64,000 bases of DNA from Erwinia sp. JUb26. GTDB lineage: Bacteria; Pseudomonadota; Gammaproteobacteria; Enterobacterales; Enterobacteriaceae. Position numbers and translations under genes: made by a program. Of the stretch, positions 52,711 through 61,302 are shown piece after piece. The notes under the pieces were generated by a model. That model did not search any database, had not been told where the DNA came from, and worked only from the letters and a program-made list of their open reading frames with translations. The stretch covers positions 62,001 to 126,000 of the forward strand of contig NZ_RJVB01000008.1 of the NCBI RefSeq assembly GCF_003751505.1, in the 5' to 3' direction. The stretch's first letter is position 1. Each line of letters starts with the position of its first letter.

Positions 52711-53093
52711 CGACGAACGGCGATCGCTTCGATCTCAATCTTCACATCTTTCGGCAGACGAGCCACTTCCACGCAGGAACGCGCCGGGAAGCTGGCCTGA
52801 TGCTCGGTGAAGAAGGCTTCGTACGCGGCATTCACCGTGGTGAAGTCGTTTAGATCTTTCACAAAAACGGTGGTTTTCACAATATCACCGACTTTCAGAC
52901 CGGCCGCTTCCACGATGGCCTTGACGTTTTCCAGCGACTGACGCGCCTGCGCGGTAATATCATCGGGCACGTTACCGGTTTTCGGATCTACCGGGATCTG
53001 GCCTGAAGTGATAATCATGCTGCCGAGATCGACGCCCTGAACATAGGGACCAATCGCTGCCGGGGCGTTTTCAGTACTGATTTCGCGAGACAT
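52707..53093 (-). CDS. ridA: 2-iminobutanoate/2-iminopropanoate deaminase RidA
   Basis: Hydrolyses reactive enamine/imine intermediates released by PLP dehydratases such as IlvA. The ATG at 53093 gives 128 residues, the E. coli length (MSREISTENAPAAIGPYVQG). The substrate arginine lies in FPARSCVEVARLPKD, near 105. GGAGAAACT precedes the ATG. It follows pyrI on the same strand by 89 bp, the pyrBI-ridA order of E. coli. Confidence 0.96.
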   Translation of the reverse strand: MSREISTENAPAAIGPYVQGVDLGSMIITSGQIPVDPKTGNVPDDITAQARQSLENVKAIVEAAGLKVGDIVKTTVFVKDLNDFTTVNAAYEAFFTEHQASFPARSCVEVARLPKDVKIEIEAIAVRR

Positions 53094-53182
53094 AGTTTCT
53101 CCTGAATGTGTCTGAGGTTTGCGGGGCGACACGGTGCGCCCCAGCGATATTTACCACATCGGCTTAAACCTGCAAACAGTAA

Positions 53183-53647
53183 TCAGTCGTTCGCCATAAC
53201 CACATGGTGCGCAAACTCTTTCTCGCAGTATTTGCACTTGAGGTAGAGATTGGCATTACGCGCTTTCACCGCGAAGCTGGAATACACCGGCTCGTTGCGG
53301 CTGATGCAGTTGCTGTTCGGGCAGGTCAGCACGCGCTCGATGCGCTCCGGCAGCGTCGGAGAGCTTTTCGCCACCACGTTATAGTCATCAATGCGGTTAA
53401 CCGTGGCGTGCGGCGCGTAAAGCGCCAGCTGGTTGATTTGATCGTCGGTGAGGAACGTATTCTCGATCTTGATGATATCCTTGCGGCCCATCTCGCCGGA
53501 CGGCAGATTCAGGCCAATGGTAATGCGCTGGTCGGTTTCGGTCAGGCGGAACAGGGAAAGCAGCTTAAAGCCGACCTGCGCCGGGATATGGTCAATCACC
53601 GTGCCGCATTTAATCGCTTCAACCTGTAATTTATTATCGTGCGTCAT
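53183..53647 (-). CDS. pyrI: Aspartate carbamoyltransferase regulatory chain PyrI
   Basis: Allosteric subunit that binds CTP/ATP and joins catalytic trimers of ATCase. The 154 residues (153 in E. coli) have the four zinc cysteines C109, C114, C138 and C141. The effector domain has [20 protein letters not shown] and [15 protein letters not shown]. The ATG lies 14 bp inside the 3' end of pyrB, preceded by AGGAGAAACACG. Confidence 0.97.
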   Translation of the reverse strand: MTHDNKLQVEAIKCGTVIDHIPAQVGFKLLSLFRLTETDQRITIGLNLPSGEMGRKDIIKIENTFLTDDQINQLALYAPHATVNRIDDYNVVAKSSPTLPERIERVLTCPNSNCISRNEPVYSSFAVKARNANLYLKCKYCEKEFAHHVVMAND

Positions 53648-54602
53648 CGTGTTTCTCCTGATTAGCCAGTTCGCTGTTCAGTACCAGCGCCAGCAGCGCC
53701 TGGCGTGCGTAGATACCGTTGCCTGCCTGCTGGAAGTACCAGGCATAAGGCGTGCTGTCGACGTCGGTATCGATCTCATCGATGCGCGGCAGCGGGTGCA
53801 GCACTTTCATATTGTCGCGGGCGTGAGCCAGGTCGCTGGCGCGCAGAATAAACTGGGCCTTGACGTTGGCGTACTCGGACGGATCCAGGCGCTCTTTCTG
53901 CACGCGGGTCATATACAGAATGTCCACCTGCGGCACCACCTCTTCGATATTATCGTGGCGTGTCCAGACAATGCCTTTCTCATCCAGCATATCGGTGATG
54001 TAGGCCGGCATAGCCAGCGCATCCGGCGCGATAAAGTAGAAGCGGTTGCCTTCGAACTTGGCCAGCGCCTGGGTCAGCGAGTGAACGGTACGGCCATACT
54101 TCAGATCGCCGACCATCGCCACGTTCAGATTATTCAGTCGGCCCTGCGTTTCCTGCAGGGTGAACAGATCCAAGAGGGTCTGCGTCGGATGCTGGTTCGC
54201 ACCGTCACCAGCGTTCAGAATAGGAACGCCGCCGGAAAACTCGGTCGCCAGGCGCGCGGCACCCTCCTGCGGATGGCGCATCACAATCGCATCGACGTAG
54301 GTGCCAATCACCGAAATAGTATCCGCCAGCGTTTCGCCCTTTTTGCCCAGCGAGGTGTTGCTGCCGTCGGCAAAGCCGACCACGGAAGCGCCGAGGCGGT
54401 GGATCGCCGTTTCAAACGACAGGCGGGTACGAGTAGAGGCTTCAAAGAAGCAGCTGGCAATGACTTTATGTTTCAGCAGTTCCGGCTGAGGATTCGCCTT
54501 CAGGCTGGCGGCGGTGCGCAGCACCAGTTCCAGCTCTTCACGGTTGAGATCGTTAATCGAAATAATATGTTTGTGATATAGCGGATTGGCAATAGTCGCC
54601 AT
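53634..54602 (-). CDS. pyrB: Aspartate carbamoyltransferase catalytic chain PyrB
   Basis: Makes carbamoyl-aspartate in pyrimidine synthesis. From the ATG at 54602 it has 322 residues, with the carbamoyl-phosphate motif STRTR (56-60), [26 protein letters not shown] and LHPLPR. I chose this ATG because GAGGAG lies seven bases upstream; the GTG at 54608 is too close to it. Its last 14 bp overlap pyrI, so the two chains are translationally coupled. Confidence 0.97.
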   Translation of the reverse strand: MATIANPLYHKHIISINDLNREELELVLRTAASLKANPQPELLKHKVIASCFFEASTRTRLSFETAIHRLGASVVGFADGSNTSLGKKGETLADTISVIGTYVDAIVMRHPQEGAARLATEFSGGVPILNAGDGANQHPTQTLLDLFTLQETQGRLNNLNVAMVGDLKYGRTVHSLTQALAKFEGNRFYFIAPDALAMPAYITDMLDEKGIVWTRHDNIEEVVPQVDILYMTRVQKERLDPSEYANVKAQFILRASDLAHARDNMKVLHPLPRIDEIDTDVDSTPYAWYFQQAGNGIYARQALLALVLNSELANQEKHDDAR

Positions 54603-54642
54603 GTTCACTCTCCTCTACGCGCGCCGGTACTGAAAAAAGGAC

Positions 54643-54672
54643 AAAAAAAAGCCCCTCAATGAGGGGCTTTTT
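54643..54672 (-). terminator. pyrBI attenuator terminator
   Basis: Read toward pyrB, GCCCCTCA pairs with TGAGGGGC and runs into T8. The stop codon of the leader ORF lies within the hairpin. In E. coli a ribosome closely following RNA polymerase prevents this terminator when UTP is scarce. Confidence 0.9.
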
Positions 54673-54766
54673 TCTGATGATCGGTAGTGCAACGGAAGGA
54701 AAAACGGCACTGCCCGCCTGTATACAGACGTGGGTGAACGGTGATGTTAATAGCGTTCTGTGGCAT
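54656..54766 (-). CDS. pyrL: pyrBI operon leader peptide PyrL (candidate)
   Basis: A 36-codon ORF starting at ATG 54766 after a strong GGGAGGAACC. It begins MPQNAINITVHPRLYTGGQ, passes through a T-rich tract (CGTTTTTCCTTCCGTTGC, encoding RFSFRC) and ends ...HQKKAPH with its stop inside the attenuator hairpin. The peptide is unlike E. coli PyrL in sequence, but the layout is that of UTP-sensitive attenuation, with a U-rich pause tract translated just before a terminator. Identification rests on position and architecture. Confidence 0.75.
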   Translation of the reverse strand: MPQNAINITVHPRLYTGGQCRFSFRCTTDHQKKAPH

Positions 54767-54862
54767 GGTTCCTCCCGGCAAACGGGGGGCATTATACGCA
54801 TTCGAAACGGCACGGCAAGTGAAAAACGCGCGCCGGGTAATCGTTTGCCTCCCGCAGGGCTA

Positions 54863-55870
54863 CTACAGTTTCGCCAGCGTCGCGACCATTACCGCTTTGA
54901 TGGTGTGCAGACGGTTTTCCGCCTGATCGAACACCACGCTGTGCGCGGATTCAAACACCTCATCGGTCACTTCCATGCCGCCGTGCAGATCGTACTGCTC
55001 GGCCATCTGCTGGCCCAGCGTGGTTTGATCGTCGTGGAAAGCGGGCAGGCAGTGCAGGAATTTCACCTGCGGATTACCGGTCAGCGCCAGCATCTCCGCA
55101 TTCACCTGATAGCTGCGCAGCAGGGCAATGCGCTCTGCCCAGACTTCTTTTGGCTCGCCCATGGAAACCCAGACGTCGGTATAGATAAAGTCAGCCCCTT
55201 TTACGCCCGCCGCGATATCTTCGGTCAGGGTAATTTTTCCGCCGGTTTTCTCCGCCGCTGCGCGACACTCTTCAACCAGTTTTTCATCCGGCCAGCAGCC
55301 TTTCGGTGCTACCAGGCGCAGATCCAGGCCCACCAGCGCGGCCGCTTCCAGCATGCTATTGCCCATATTGTTGCGCGCGTCGCCAACGTAGGCGAAGGTC
55401 ATTTCGCTGAAGGCTTTCTCCGGCAGATGTTCCTGCATGGTCAGCAGATCGGCCAGCAGCTGGGTCGGATGGAACTCATTAGTCAGGCCGTTCCATACCG
55501 GCACCCCCGCATGTTCAGCCAGTGATTCCACCAGCGTCTGGCCGTGGCCGCGATACTGGATGCCGTCATACATCCGACCCAGCACGCGGGCCGTGTCCTT
55601 CATCGACTCTTTATGGCCGATCTGGCTACCGCTTGGGCCCAGATAGGTGACGTTAGCGCCCTGATCGTAAGCGGCAACTTCGAAAGAGCATCGGGTACGG
55701 GTCGAGTCTTTTTCGAAGATGAGCGCAATATTCTTGCCTTTCAGATGCTGAATTTCTTCACCGTTTTTCTTATCGGTCTTAAGCGTTGAGGCCAGAGCGA
55801 GTAAACCGTTGATTTCGGCGGGGGTAAAATCCAGCAGCCTGAGGAAATGACGTTGATACAGATGACTCAT
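54863..55870 (-). CDS. argI: Ornithine carbamoyltransferase
   Basis: Forms citrulline from ornithine and carbamoyl phosphate in arginine synthesis. The 335 residues (334 in E. coli ArgI) have STRTR (56-60), the HPTQLLADL-type motif ([15 protein letters not shown]) and [10 protein letters not shown] with the ornithine-site cysteine near 273. Two ARG boxes lie just upstream, so ArgR repression is expected. It lies between the pyrBI leader and divergent rraB, as for E. coli argI. Confidence 0.96.
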   Translation of the reverse strand: MSHLYQRHFLRLLDFTPAEINGLLALASTLKTDKKNGEEIQHLKGKNIALIFEKDSTRTRCSFEVAAYDQGANVTYLGPSGSQIGHKESMKDTARVLGRMYDGIQYRGHGQTLVESLAEHAGVPVWNGLTNEFHPTQLLADLLTMQEHLPEKAFSEMTFAYVGDARNNMGNSMLEAAALVGLDLRLVAPKGCWPDEKLVEECRAAAEKTGGKITLTEDIAAGVKGADFIYTDVWVSMGEPKEVWAERIALLRSYQVNAEMLALTGNPQVKFLHCLPAFHDDQTTLGQQMAEQYDLHGGMEVTDEVFESAHSVVFDQAENRLHTIKAVMVATLAKL

Positions 55871-55891
55871 AAAGCACTCCAGGTAATCTTT

Positions 55892-55930
55892 AATGAATTT
55901 AAATTCAATCTAACCGTATGAATATTCATT
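55892..55930 (-). promoter_or_regulatory. Tandem ARG boxes before argI
   Basis: Box 1 (55892-55909) reads AATGAATTTAAATTCAAT, a perfect fit to WNTGAATWWWWATTCANW. Box 2 (55913-55930) has the right half ATTCATT intact and a weak left half. They are 3 bp apart, the spacing at which an ArgR hexamer binds paired boxes, and they begin 22 bp upstream of the argI ATG. Confidence 0.85.
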
Positions 55931-56028
55931 TTCAACCCCGGCGTGCAGAAACTTTTGTATAAAGGTAGTGGCGCAGAGGGCGCTGTGGGAAAATAATCAA
56001 ACAAGACCCATAAATTAAGGAACGGATC

Positions 56029-56454
56029 ATGGCTAATGAAGCATTTTTGGCAGAGCAGCGTGAAGAGACGCGGCTGATTATTGAAGAGCTGCTGGATGAC
56101 GGTAGCGATCCTGATGCGCTGTATACCATTGAGCATCATTTTTCCTGTGACAGCTTCGACGCGCTGGAAAAGGCGGCGGTGGAAGCATTCAAGCTGGGCT
56201 ATGAAGTGACCGAGCCGGAAGAGCTGGAGCTGGAAGACGGCACTACCGTAATGTGCTGCGATATCCTGAGCGAAGGCGCACTGAATGCCGAACTGATCGA
56301 CCAGCAGGTTGAACAGCTGGTGGATCTGGTGGCGAAATTCAACGTTGACTACGACGGCTGGGGCACCTACTTCGAAGATCCTGATGCCCAGGACGAAGAT
56401 GAAGACGGTGAAGATGAGGCTGACGACGAGGAAGACAACGGCGTACGTCACTAA
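56029..56454 (+). CDS. rraB: Ribonuclease E inhibitor RraB
   Basis: Binds RNase E and modulates degradosome activity. The 141 residues (138 in E. coli) begin [20 protein letters not shown], contain [18 protein letters not shown] and end in a very acidic tail ([16 protein letters not shown]). TTAAGGAACGGATC lies before the ATG. Divergent from argI across 158 bp. Confidence 0.96.
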   Translation: MANEAFLAEQREETRLIIEELLDDGSDPDALYTIEHHFSCDSFDALEKAAVEAFKLGYEVTEPEELELEDGTTVMCCDILSEGALNAELIDQQVEQLVDLVAKFNVDYDGWGTYFEDPDAQDEDEDGEDEADDEEDNGVRH

Positions 56455-56518
56455 TCCTGCATAGTGCACGCCGCAGGTACTCTGCGGCGTGATGATTCTT
56501 TCCTGTCTGGTCCGAATG

Positions 56519-57280
56519 ATGAATACCGAACACCTCCTTGCCCCCATTCACGGCTTTCTGCTTTGCCGCACCCCGCAGGCGTGGATCGACGAAGCGCGTA
56601 AACCGCAAAATCTGGCCCTGCTGCTTACCGATCACCTGGTCTGTGAGCTGAAAGCGGCACAAACCGCCATGTGGCTGATCCGTAAGTACGTGGCTGATAA
56701 AGCCAGCGGCGATGCGCTGCTGGCGTGGCTGAAGCCGTGGGAAAACTTCGTCCACAATTCGCAAAGCGATCTGACGTTTCTTGAACAGCACCGGGCGCTG
56801 TCTAAAACCATTATTACCCGAGAAGAAACACCGTACGGCGATGAGCTGGTGGATAAGATGGTGCTGCTGATTAAAGAAGAGCTGCATCATTTTTATCAGG
56901 TGCTGGAGATCATGCAGGCGCGGGGGATCCCCTATGCGAAAATTACCGCCAGCCGCTACGCCAAAGGGCTGCTGCGAGAAGTCGCTACCCACGAGCCGCA
57001 GACGCTGGTGGATAAGCTGATCTGTAGCGCCTACATCGAAGCGCGTTCCTGCGAGCGTTTTGCCAGCCTGGCCCCGTATCTTGACGATGAGCTGTCGGCT
57101 TTCTATGTCTCACTGCTGCGTTCGGAAGCGCGGCACTATCAGGATTATCTTGCCTTGGCTGAGTTGATCTCAGGGCAGGATATCAGTGCGCGTGTACGGA
57201 AGATTGGTGAAACCGAAGCCCGTTTAATCAGCGATCCGGATAGCGAGCTGCGTTTTCATAGCGGGATGCCGGATTTTTGA
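56519..57280 (+). CDS. miaE: tRNA-(ms2io6A37) hydroxylase MiaE
   Basis: Non-haem di-iron monooxygenase that hydroxylates ms2i6A37 in tRNA; present in Salmonella and many relatives but absent from E. coli K-12. From the ATG at 56519 it has 253 residues (MNTEHLLAPIHGFLLCRTPQ); an adjacent ATG at 56516 is equally possible. Ferritin-like ligand motifs include CELKAAQTAMWLI, KEELHHFYQVLEIM and YIEARSCERF, then LRSEARHYQDYL. It is followed by the repeat-rich gap 57281-58022. Confidence 0.95.
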   Translation: MNTEHLLAPIHGFLLCRTPQAWIDEARKPQNLALLLTDHLVCELKAAQTAMWLIRKYVADKASGDALLAWLKPWENFVHNSQSDLTFLEQHRALSKTIITREETPYGDELVDKMVLLIKEELHHFYQVLEIMQARGIPYAKITASRYAKGLLREVATHEPQTLVDKLICSAYIEARSCERFASLAPYLDDELSAFYVSLLRSEARHYQDYLALAELISGQDISARVRKIGETEARLISDPDSELRFHSGMPDF

Positions 57281-57302
57281 TTGCATGCAGGGGACCGGGA
57301 CC

Positions 57303-57504
57303 GGAGAGCGGCCTCTGCGGCTGCCGGACGGTCCTCGCGCCGCTTCGCGGTGCCTTCGGCTTCGGCTGCGGGCCTGTCGGATCGGCACAGAGCGGGCGTC
57401 CTGCCCGCGCTGCGCCTGAGCCCAGCATCCCTGCTGGTCTCTCCGGTCCCACTGCCTGCTCCTCAGCGCTGCGGATTGTCCGTCAGCCGCAGAGGCCGCT
57501 CTCC
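57303..57504 (+). repeat. Structured element A (family with covarying arms)
   Basis: A 202-bp GC-rich element. The outer arms 57303-57323 and 57484-57504 are perfectly complementary over 21 bp. The core then has GGTCC pairing with GGATT, hairpin GCGCCGC-TTC-GCGGTGC (57337-57353), and a stem with GCGGGC (57392-57397) and GCCCGC (57403-57408) around GTCCT. A further stem CCAGCA/TGCTGG lies at 57422-57437, and the constant CTCAGCGCTGCGGATT follows. An A-G mismatch (57391/57409) interrupts the third stem, with further pairing outside it. Element A shares its core subtype with D. No protein is proposed. Confidence 0.88.
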
Positions 57505-57522
57505 CTTCGCCTCAGGTGCCCG

Positions 57523-57720
57523 CTTATCCAGGTAACACAGGTTTTATTTGCCTACGGGCTGTTGGTAGATGTGTCCGTTTTTCCGGGTAACACAGACTTT
57601 ATTTGCTGACGGGTTGTTTGTCGGTGTGTCCGCTTATCCAGGTTACACAGGCTTTATTTGCCGACGGGCTGTTGGTGGGTGTGTCCGTTTTTCCGGGCAA
57701 CGCAGAAGTTTATCAGCGGA
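57523..57720. repeat. 55-bp tandem repeat, about 3.6 copies
   Basis: Units start at 57523, 57578, 57633 and 57688 (the last truncated). Each contains a TCC-GG(T/C)AAC-ACAG segment, TTTATTTGC, ACGGG(C/T)TGTT and ends in GTGTCCG. Units 1 and 3 begin CTTATCCAGG; units 2 and 4 begin TTTTTCCGGG, so a 110-bp higher-order period is possible. The last unit runs into element B. Confidence 0.9.
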
Positions 57721-57912
57721 CTGGCGGTGGCTTCGGTCGGAGCATCCGCAGCGCTGAACGGAGAGAGGAAGCCAGGATTCGCCCACACGGACGTGGGCGA
57801 AAGGCACGGCCTGGGCAGGAAGCCCAGTCTGTGGCGGTCCGACAGGCTGACGAGCGAAGAGAAGGAACCGCGGCGCGGCGCGAGGACCCGCCCGACCGAA
57901 GCCACCGCCAGT
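57720..57912 (-). repeat. Structured element B (family with covarying arms)
   Basis: A 193-bp element in the orientation opposite to A. The arms 57720-57740 and 57892-57912 are perfectly complementary over 21 bp and unrelated in sequence to the arms of A, C and D. On the plus strand one stem is CTGGGC (57811-57816) with GCCCAG (57822-57827), and another is TTCGCCCAC (57778-57786) with GTGGGCGAA (57793-57801). The constant ATCCGCAGCGCTGA is at 57744-57757. CAGCGG abuts both ends (57714-57719 and 57913-57918), like a short target duplication. Confidence 0.88.
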
Positions 57913-58011
57913 CAGCGGGGGCGCCGGCGTTCAGGCAACTCAGGCAAAGAGCATCAAATCTAAATCACCGCCAGTGAGCGGGCGCGCCAGCGTTCAGGCG
58001 ACTCAGGCAAA
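57903..58011. repeat. 63-bp direct repeat beside element B
   Basis: A 46-bp unit beginning CACCGCCAGT at 57903 recurs at 57966, with about 42 of 46 identical bases (both contain GTTCAGGC and ACTCAGGCAAA). The first copy begins within the right arm of element B. The second copy ends just before yjgM. Confidence 0.85.
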
Positions 58012-58022
58012 ATGCAAAAGCC

Positions 58023-58532
58023 TTATAACGCTTTCAGCATCGTCACTTCGCAATCTACATGTCCGGTATAGCCCATCGGGCCATCAATATGCTGGAAACC
58101 CAGATGTTCATACAGGCGAATTGCGCGCGTCAGTGACGCGGTGGTTTCCAGATAGCAACGCTTGAACCCGCGCTCGCGGCCATACTCCAGCGCCTGAAGC
58201 GCCAGGCTACGCGCCACACCAAGACCGCGCGCCTCCGCCAGGAAATACATCTTCTGCAATTCGCACACATCAGGATCGCCGCCCTGCAATGGCGCTAAAC
58301 CGCCACCGCCAACTACCTTGCCTGCAACTTCCACGACCCAGTAGGCGCTGTTGTTTTCGCTGTACAGCTCATACAAACGATCCAGATTCGGGTCAGACAC
58401 CGTATAGCCCTTATCCGCCGTTAAGCCAAACTCAGCAGAAACCGTGCGGATCACCGCAGCAATATGGGGATTATCAGCCAGCGTAATCGGGCGTACTTGC
58501 ACAGTCAGGGTAGATTGAATCGCGGTTGTCAT
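58023..58532 (-). CDS. yjgM: GNAT-family acetyltransferase YjgM
   Basis: Cytoplasmic N-acetyltransferase-fold protein of 169 residues, similar throughout to E. coli YjgM, including [57 protein letters not shown] (motif A) and [20 protein letters not shown]. Its substrate is not evident from sequence. It converges on miaE across the repeat-rich gap and diverges from yjgN across 221 bp. Confidence 0.94.
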   Translation of the reverse strand: MTTAIQSTLTVQVRPITLADNPHIAAVIRTVSAEFGLTADKGYTVSDPNLDRLYELYSENNSAYWVVEVAGKVVGGGGLAPLQGGDPDVCELQKMYFLAEARGLGVARSLALQALEYGRERGFKRCYLETTASLTRAIRLYEHLGFQHIDGPMGYTGHVDCEVTMLKAL

Positions 58533-58753
58533 AAATCAGGCTCGTAGCAGTTCGGCAGCAGGTAAGTGTAATAACATTGCTGAGACGATGATGCAATGTG
58601 CGGATGAGTGTTTCCCCGGCATAACCAGGGTTAATCTTAATGATAACTATTTCATTGTTCAGCCATCAGTGCCATGCTTAAATAGCGGACAGTTGTACCG
58701 TTTAAATATTCTGACTTATTATTGAACCCTCTTATTTTCAGGAAGAAAATCTA

Positions 58754-59941
58754 ATGGAAAACAATACTTCGTATTCTCAGCGCCATCCGGTGGTGTTCCA
58801 CGGCCGCGCGGGCGAATATTTTTCAATCTGGTTAGTCAATGCATTACTGACCATGGTAACGCTGGGGATATATTCCGCCTGGGCTACCGTACGCCGCCGT
58901 CGCTATTTCTATGGTAATACTGAAATTGCCGGCGATCGTTTTGATTATCATGCGCGTCCGATCAATCTCCTTATTGGCCGCATTATTGTCTTTATTGGTC
59001 TGGTGCTGTTCTTTATTATCTCTTCGATTTCCCCGACCCTTACCCTGATTTCTATGCTGGCCTTCTTTGCGCTGATACCGTGGATTGTGATCCGCAGCTG
59101 GCGCTATAACGCGCTGATGAGCAGCTTCCGCGGCGTGCGCTTTAACTACCACTGCCGCCTGGGCCGCGCATACTGGACGATGTATCTGGCACCAGTACTG
59201 ATGATTCTGGCGCTGTTGTTGGTGGTTGGCATGATCGGCGCAGCAGGTGTGACCAGCGGGAATATCAGCACCACATTGACCGTCGGCGTGATCTGCTTCG
59301 TGCTGTATCTGGTGGGGCTGGCGGCAATACAGGGGACCGTTGCCGCACTGAATCACGATCTGTATATCAATAATATGGCGTTTGGCCAGCTGTCGTTTAA
59401 AGCCGAACTGAGCAAAAAGACATTTATTAAAATGGTCTTGATCAGCTTCCTGATTATGCTGCCGTTCCTGATTGTCGGTGGCCTGCTGGTGGGTTCGCTT
59501 TTCGCTTCTATTATCTATGCCTCGGCAATGGGTGCGAGCGATCCGGAGATGCTGGGTAATATGATGGCCGGAAACGTGCTGAATATTTTCCTGACTTTCC
59601 TGGTCATTCTGTTCGGTGGCTTAGTCTCTTCCGCTTATTTAGTGGTAGCACAACGTAATTATGTTTTCGGCCAGACCCAACTGGGCGATAAGCTGCGCCT
59701 GAAATCTACGCTGTCGACGGGCGCCTTCCTGGCACTGACGCTGACCAATACGCTGATCGTGATCTTCACCCTCGGTCTGGGTGCCCCGATTGCCGAAATT
59801 CGACTGGCGCGTTATCTGGCTAACAGCACCGAGCTGGAGGGCGATATCTCGCTGGATGAAGTGATGGCTCATCACGACTCGGCCCGTACGGCAGTGGCGG
59901 AAGAGGTGGTTTCCGCCTTCGATCTCAACGCGGGAATCTGA
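58754..59941 (+). CDS. yjgN: DUF898 inner-membrane protein YjgN
   Basis: Polytopic inner-membrane protein of unknown function, 395 residues (398 in E. coli YjgN). It has about nine hydrophobic segments between 24 and 365. Repeated family motifs FHGRAGEYFSIWLVN, GIYSAWATVRRRRYFYGNT and ALNHDLYINNMAFGQLSF are visible, and the C-terminal half repeats the pattern with LGAPIAEIRLARYLANS. GGAAGAAAATCTA lies before the ATG. The M48 peptidase gene begins two bases after its stop, so the two are one transcript. Confidence 0.93.
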   Translation: MENNTSYSQRHPVVFHGRAGEYFSIWLVNALLTMVTLGIYSAWATVRRRRYFYGNTEIAGDRFDYHARPINLLIGRIIVFIGLVLFFIISSISPTLTLISMLAFFALIPWIVIRSWRYNALMSSFRGVRFNYHCRLGRAYWTMYLAPVLMILALLLVVGMIGAAGVTSGNISTTLTVGVICFVLYLVGLAAIQGTVAALNHDLYINNMAFGQLSFKAELSKKTFIKMVLISFLIMLPFLIVGGLLVGSLFASIIYASAMGASDPEMLGNMMAGNVLNIFLTFLVILFGGLVSSAYLVVAQRNYVFGQTQLGDKLRLKSTLSTGAFLALTLTNTLIVIFTLGLGAPIAEIRLARYLANSTELEGDISLDEVMAHHDSARTAVAEEVVSAFDLNAGI

Positions 59942-59943
59942 TT

Positions 59944-60960
59944 GTGCAGCTTAACGGCTATTATCAGTCTCCCGGACGGGCAGCTCGCGAGGCTGCCCGT
60001 CTCACATTACATGAGCGGCATCTGGTGCTGGACTGCAACGGGCAGCAGCAAATCGTCCTGCTCAACGCGATATCGGTATCCGACGCGCTGGGCTCGATTC
60101 CGCTGACGCTGACCTTTGCCGACGGTGGGCGCTTTGTGCCGGAGGACGACGCCGCCTTTCGTCAGTGGTGGCAGCAGCGCCACCGTCCGGGGCTGGTGCA
60201 TCGTCTGGAGCGGCACCGTCGCGGCGTCGGTCTGACCCTGCTGGCCACGCTGGCCGCTATCGCGCTCTATGTCTGGGTGATCCTGCCTGCCGCCAGCACC
60301 GCGCTGGCGTCTAATATGCCGGCTTACGTCGAGCGGCAGGTGGGGCAGCAAACGCTGACCCTGTTGCAGAGCAGCGGCTTTAGCGATGGTAAGCTGATGC
60401 CGGAGCAGCAGCAGCGAATGGAACGCCTGTTTAGCGGTATTATTCCCGGAGAGATGAAGCAGGACGCGGTGCCGCTGCGGCTGAAGATCATGCATTTCGA
60501 CGGCGGCGCGAACGCCTTTATGCTGGCGGACGGCACGCTGGTGGTCAGTGACGATCTGGTGCGCATGGCGAAAAGCGATGATGCGCTGGCGGCGGTGATG
60601 CTGCATGAAATTGGCCATCATCGTTATCGCCACCCCATGCGGATGCTGGTGCGTTCGTCGCTGATCTCGCTGAGCTACATGTGGCTGACCGGGGACGTCA
60701 GCGGGATTGGCGATACGCTGCTGCAGTCGGCGGCGTTTGTGCATCAGATGCAGTTTTCGCGCGGCATGGAGCGGGAAGCTGATGCGTACGCGATTGCGCA
60801 GATGAAGGTGCAGGGGCGTTCGCTGGCGGCGATGGCGGAGATTTATAGCCAGCTTCAGCAGTCGGGCGAGAAGGAGAGTCACGGGCTGAGTTTACCGGAA
60901 TGGATGAGTACCCATCCGGATATGCCGGAGCGGATTAAGGTGATTCGAGCGGCGGAGTAG
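59944..60960 (+). CDS. M48-family membrane metallopeptidase
   Basis: Zinc peptidase of 338 residues starting at GTG. An N-terminal cytoplasmic part (1-95) is followed by one membrane segment (about 96-118), and the M48 domain has HEIGHH with ligands His221 and His225. The third ligand, Glu278, is in GMEREADAYA. Before HExxH, ANAFMLADGTLVVSDDLV is the usual M48 stretch. It resembles the peptidase part of HtpX/Oma1-type proteins more than YcaL/BepA lipoproteins, as there is no lipobox. It follows yjgN by 2 bp. Substrate unknown; a role in turnover of YjgN or envelope proteins is inference. Confidence 0.88.
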   Translation: MQLNGYYQSPGRAAREAARLTLHERHLVLDCNGQQQIVLLNAISVSDALGSIPLTLTFADGGRFVPEDDAAFRQWWQQRHRPGLVHRLERHRRGVGLTLLATLAAIALYVWVILPAASTALASNMPAYVERQVGQQTLTLLQSSGFSDGKLMPEQQQRMERLFSGIIPGEMKQDAVPLRLKIMHFDGGANAFMLADGTLVVSDDLVRMAKSDDALAAVMLHEIGHHRYRHPMRMLVRSSLISLSYMWLTGDVSGIGDTLLQSAAFVHQMQFSRGMEREADAYAIAQMKVQGRSLAAMAEIYSQLQQSGEKESHGLSLPEWMSTHPDMPERIKVIRAAE

Positions 60961-61022
60961 GGTCAGGTTCGACGTCTGGCTGAGTATGCGTTTGATGCCG
61001 TCTGGGATTCCTGTGTCTGGCT

Positions 61023-61215
61023 GGCGGGCTGTGCTCCCGTTCGGGCCGGTCCTCGCGCCGCTTCGCGGTGCCCTCACTTCGCTCGTCAGCCGGACGGACC
61101 GGCACAGACGCGCGTCCTGCGCGGCTGTGCCTTTCGCCTGCGTCCTTGCAGGCGAATCCTGGCTTCCTCTCGGCACTCAGCGCTGTGGATTGCCCGATCG
61201 AGAGCACAGCCCGCC
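61023..61215 (+). repeat. Structured element C (family with covarying arms)
   Basis: A 193-bp element. The arms 61023-61046 and 61192-61215 match in 22 of 24 pairs and differ in sequence from those of A, B and D. The core hairpin GCGCCGC-TTC-GCGGTGC is the same as in A. The third stem is CACAG-a-CGCGC (61103-61113) with GCGCG-g-CTGTG (61119-61129) around GTCCT. The fourth stem is TTCGCCTGC (61133-61141) with GCAGGCGAA (61148-61156) around GTCCTT. CTCAGCGCTGTGGATT closes the core. It shares subtype with B. Confidence 0.88.
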
Positions 61216-61302
61216 CGCTTTGTCGTTCAGATGTAGCCTTAAAGAAAGTAAGACCCCTTTTGCGATTAAGCGGTGTTTTTAAAAGCCAGCAGGATGGATG
61301 AA

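Noticed and set aside
57281-57535. Open reading frames inside the repeat elements (also 61068-61301 and, on the minus strand, 57654-57905 and 61266-61529) with similar peptides such as LSPASLLVSPVPLPAPQRC
   Set aside because: The shared peptides follow from the shared nucleotide core. Subtypes differ by indels that break the frame, changes preserve base pairing rather than amino acids, and there are no convincing starts. GC-rich DNA keeps frames open by chance.
57523-57720. CRISPR array
   Set aside because: The 55-bp units are contiguous and similar along their whole length; there are no short repeats separated by unique spacers and no cas genes in the window.
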